Positions 61,438-64,000 of a DNA stretch of 64,000 nt are shown in pieces (the first letter of the stretch is position 1; each line of letters starts with the position of its first letter). Source of the DNA: Euonymus europaeus (Eukaryota > Streptophyta > Magnoliopsida > Celastrales > Celastraceae); assembly GCA_963580455.1 (NCBI GenBank), contig OY756958.1, positions 8,878,501-8,942,500 on the forward strand, read 5' to 3'. The notes beneath the pieces were generated by a model. The model searched no databases. It saw only the letters and a program-made list of their open reading frames with translations, and had not been told where the DNA came from. The position numbers and the translations under genes were made by a program.

Positions 61438-64000
61438 AGGATGCTTATAGTCATAAAATTTGACACAGAAAACAATAAAAAGTGTACACCGAGCAACTTT
61501 TATGCTCCGAAGTTGCTCAACTCTCTCTATGGAAGAGCTTTTAATGTTTTTATCCATTTGTCTTGTAAAGTTGGTGTTTTCACATCGAAATAATCTACGA
61601 AGCTTATACTCGTAAAATTTGACATAGAAGAACAATAAAAAGTTTACACCGAGAAACTTTGATAGTCCGAAGTTGCTCAACTCACTCTATGGAGGAGCTT
61701 TAAAGGTTTTGTCCATTTGTCATAGAAAGTTGGGGTTTTGGAATCGAAATAATCTAGGAAGCTTATACTCGTAAAATTTGACGTAGAAGAACAATAAAAA
61801 GTGTACAATGAGCAACTTTGATGGTCCGGAATTGCTCAACTCTCACTATGAAGTAGCTTTTAACGGTTTTGCTCATTTCTTATTGATAGTTGAGGTTTTG
61901 GCATCAAAATAATCCAGCAAGCATATACTCGTAAAATTTGACATAGAAGAACAACAAAAAGTGTACATCGAGCAACTTTGATAGTCCGAAGTTGCTCAAC
62001 TCACTCTATGGAGGAGCTTTAAACGGTTTTGTCCATTTGTCATAGAAAGTTGGGATTTTGGAATCAAAATAATCTAGGAAGCTTACACTCGTAAAATTTG
62101 ATATAGAATAACAATAAAAAGTGTACACCGAGCAACTTTTATGTTCTGAAGTTGTTCAACTCTCTCTATTGAGTAGCTTTGAAAGTTTTTGTCCATTTGT
62201 CATAGAAAGTTGGGATTTTGGCATCGAAATAATCTAGGAAGCTTATACTCGTAAAATTTGACATAGAAGAACAATAAAAAGTGTACATCGAGCAACTTTG
62301 ATAGTCTGAAGTTGCACAACTCACTCTATGGAGGAGCTTTTAACGTTGAAAGTTGGGGTTTTGGAATCCAAATAATCTAGGAAGCTTATACTCGTAAAAT
62401 TTGACATAGAAGAACAATAAAAAGTGTACACCGAGCAACTTTGATAGTCCGAAGTTGCAGAACTCTCTCTATGGAGGAGCTTTTAACGTTTTTGTCCATT
62501 TGTCATAGAAAGTTGGGGTTTTGGCATCGAAATAATCTAGGATGCTTATAGTCACAAAATTTGACATAGAAGAACAATAAAAAGTGTACACCGAGCAACT
62601 TTTATGTTCCAAAGTTGCCCAACTCTCTCTATGGAGTAGCTTTAAACGGTTTTGTCCATTTGTCATTGAAAGTTGGGGTTTTGGAATCGAAATAATCTAG
62701 GAAGCTTATAGTCATAAAATTTGACATAGAATAACAATAAAAAGTGTACACCGAGCAACTTTTATGGTCCGAAGTTGCTCAACTCTCTCTATGGAATAGC
62801 TTTTAACGGTTTTGTCGATTTGTCATTGATAGTTGGTGTTTTGGAATCGAAATAATCTAGGAAGCTTATACTCGTAAAATTTGACATAGAAGAACAACAA
62901 AACGTGTAAACCGAGCAACTTTTATGGTCCAAAGTTGCTCAACTCTCTCTATGGAGTAGCTTTTAACGGTTTTGTCCATTTGTCATAGAAAGTCGGGGTT
63001 TTGGAATCGAAATAATCTAGGAAGCTTATACCCGTAAAATTTGACATAGAATAACAATAAAAAGTGTACACCGAGCAAAGTTTATGGTCCGAAGTTGCTC
63101 AACTCTTTTTATGGAATAGCTTTTAACGGTTTTGTCGATTTGTCATTGATAGTTGGTGTTTTGGCATCGAAATAATCTAGGAAGCTTATACTCGTAAAAT
63201 TTGACATAGAAGAACAACAAAAAGTGTTCACCGAGCAACTTTTATGGTCCAAAGTTGCTCAACTCTCTCTATGGAGTAGCTTTAAACGGTTTTGTCCATT
63301 TGTCATAGAAAGTCGGGGTTTTGGAATCGAAATAATCTAGGAAGCTTATACCCGTAAAATTTGACATAGAATAACAATAAAAAGTGTACACCGAGCAAAG
63401 TTTATGGTCCGAAGTTGCTCAACTCTTTTTATGGAATAGCTTTTAACGGTTTTGTCGATTTGTCATTGATAGTTGGTGTTTTGGCATCGAAATAATCTAG
63501 GAAGCTTATACTCGTAAAATTTGACATAGAAGAACAACAAAAAGTGTTGACCGAGCAACTTTTATGGTCCAAAGTTGCTCAACTCTCTCTATGGAGTAGC
63601 CTTAAACGGTTTTGTCCATTTGTCATAGAAAGTTGGGGTTTTGGAATCGAAATAATCTAGGAAGCTTATACACGTAAAATTTGACATAGAAGAACAATAA
63701 AAAGTGTACACCGAGCAACTTTCATAGTCCGAAGTTGCTCAACTCACTCTATGGAGGAGGTTTAAATGGTTTTGTCCTTTTGTCATAGAAAGTTGGGGTT
63801 TTGGAATCCAAATAATCTAGGAAGCTTATACTCGTAAAATTTGACATAGAAGAACAGTAAAAAGTGTACACCGAGCAACTTTGATAGTCCGAAGTTGCAG
63901 AACTCTCTCTATGGAGGAGCTTTTAACGTTTTTGTCCATTTGTCATAGAAAGTTGGGCTTTTGGCATCGAAATAATCTAGGATGCTTATAGTCATAAAAT
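61438..64000. repeat. 4.6-kb unit, copy 2, cut by the window end
   Basis: Follows 56820-59061: adjacent 159-bp monomers (61438, 61597), the divergent pair (61756, 61916), TTACACTCG (62076), the 143-bp monomer (62236-62378), AAAACGTGTAAACC (62901) and GTGTTCACC (63224). It gains a 320-bp dimer at 63339-63658, after which the offset becomes 4939 and the match continues to the window end. Confidence 0.85.
63019..63658. repeat. 320-bp dimer, tandem duplicate
   Basis: 63019-63338 and 63339-63658 share the rare ACCCGTAAAATT (63028/63348), GAGCAAAGTTTATGG (63073/63393), CTCTTTTTATGG and GTGTT-ACC variants. Differences seen: GTGTTCACC/GTGTTGACC (63224/63544), AGCTTTAAACGG/AGCCTTAAACGG, and AAGTCGGGG/AAGTTGGGG near the end. 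The corresponding place in 56820-61437 has the dimer once. Confidence 0.93.

Larger units (their letters stand above)
1..64000. repeat. 160-bp satellite DNA array filling the window (candidate centromeric/pericentromeric)
   Basis: Monomer starts recur every 160 bp from base 2 to base 63979. Summing every departure gives 503 missing bases, and (63977 + 503)/160 = 403 exactly, so the count of 403 whole monomers is internally checked. All are in one orientation. No transposon, unique sequence, insertion or inversion interrupts the array. The best-conserved parts are the AAGCTTATACTCGTAAAATT start, the GTGTACAC palindrome, the GCAACTT/AAGTTGC arms and the GGGGTTTTGG end. Monomers fall into recurrent classes, seen at their first bases: AGGAAGCTTATACTC, AGGATGCTTATAGTC, AGAAAGCTT, ACGAAGCTT, AGCAAGCATATACTC and AGGAAACTTATACTTG. 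The order of classes is repeated in blocks, giving higher-order repeats. Size, AT-richness and HOR structure match centromeric satellites in general; the family is not recognised. Kinetochore association is inference. Confidence 0.97.

Noticed and set aside
731..62666. Repeated minus-strand open frames of 65, 72-78 and 92-94 codons (for example 2154-2351, 4277-4513, 5673-5951)
   Set aside because: They are the same satellite bases read in shifting frames. 160 leaves remainder 1 on division by 3, so no frame persists. The 92-codon versions occur where a 159-bp monomer (53 codons exactly) lets one frame repeat. Nothing exceeds 94 codons in 64 kb, and no initiation context or conservation beyond the DNA repeat is seen.
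1..64000. CRISPR array
   Set aside because: Repeats are contiguous and the whole 160 bp is conserved; there are no unique spacers.
1..64000. CENP-B box (TTCG....A..CGGG core)
   Set aside because: I looked on both strands of the consensus and at the rare CGGG/CCCG variants (44614, 46274, 58410, 63029); none has TTCG at the required spacing.
1..64000. Retrotransposon, rRNA, 5S or tRNA remnant inside the array
   Set aside because: The 160-bp phase is continuous and no monomer is longer than 160 bp, leaving no room for inserted sequence.
1..64000. Assignment to a named plant satellite family or species
   Set aside because: The consensus does not match any family I can recall with confidence; naming one would be a guess without a database search.

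Overview
The whole 64-kb window is one uninterrupted head-to-tail array of an AT-rich tandem satellite with a 160-bp monomer. I find no gene, RNA gene, transposon, microsatellite or unique sequence. Tracking the monomer start (AGGAAGCTTAT and its variants) from base 2 to base 63979 gives 403 complete monomers plus partial ends, all in one orientation. 355 are exactly 160 bp and 48 are shorter (26 of 159 bp; 15-17 of about 142-143 bp; single or double cases of 152, 119 and 100 bp). None is longer. The reference monomer is about 37.5% GC (60 of 160 bases, counted by hand) and most copies carry a HindIII site (AAGCTT).

Organism: a eukaryote. A nucleosome-sized AT-rich monomer, kilobase-scale higher-order repeats (HORs) and a 64-kb run free of transposons are typical of centromeric or pericentromeric satellite, most likely from a flowering plant assembled with long reads. 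I do not recognise the family, and an animal origin cannot be excluded from sequence alone.

Layout. 2-8873: mosaic of monomer classes, with 2-1903 repeated at 6348-8250. 8874-18245: tandem duplication of a 31-monomer unit whose second copy lost exactly three monomers. 18246-19845: block matching 5868-7147 at 12.7 kb distance. 19846-24645: 480-bp trimer rhythm resolving into a 10-monomer (1600-bp) HOR. 24646-31452: mixed region with a 3.47-kb duplication. 31453-39609: 15-monomer (2399-bp) HOR in four copies of different length. 39610-43447: 11-monomer (1759-bp) HOR, nearly identical copies. 43448-46949: 11/12-monomer HOR carrying 100-bp deleted monomers. 46950-51105: a second, different 1759-bp HOR. 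51106-56507: 17-monomer (2701-bp) HOR. 56508-64000: 4.6-kb duplication whose last copy gained a 320-bp dimer.

No genes work together here. The functional content, if any, is structural. Each monomer has a compound dyad cluster (palindrome GTGTACAC, then GAGCAACTT / AAGTTGCTC arms with a 10-base loop, then AGTTG-NN-CAACT) followed by A/T tracts spaced about 10 bp apart. This could support cruciform or hairpin formation and nucleosome phasing at a centromere. That role is inference.
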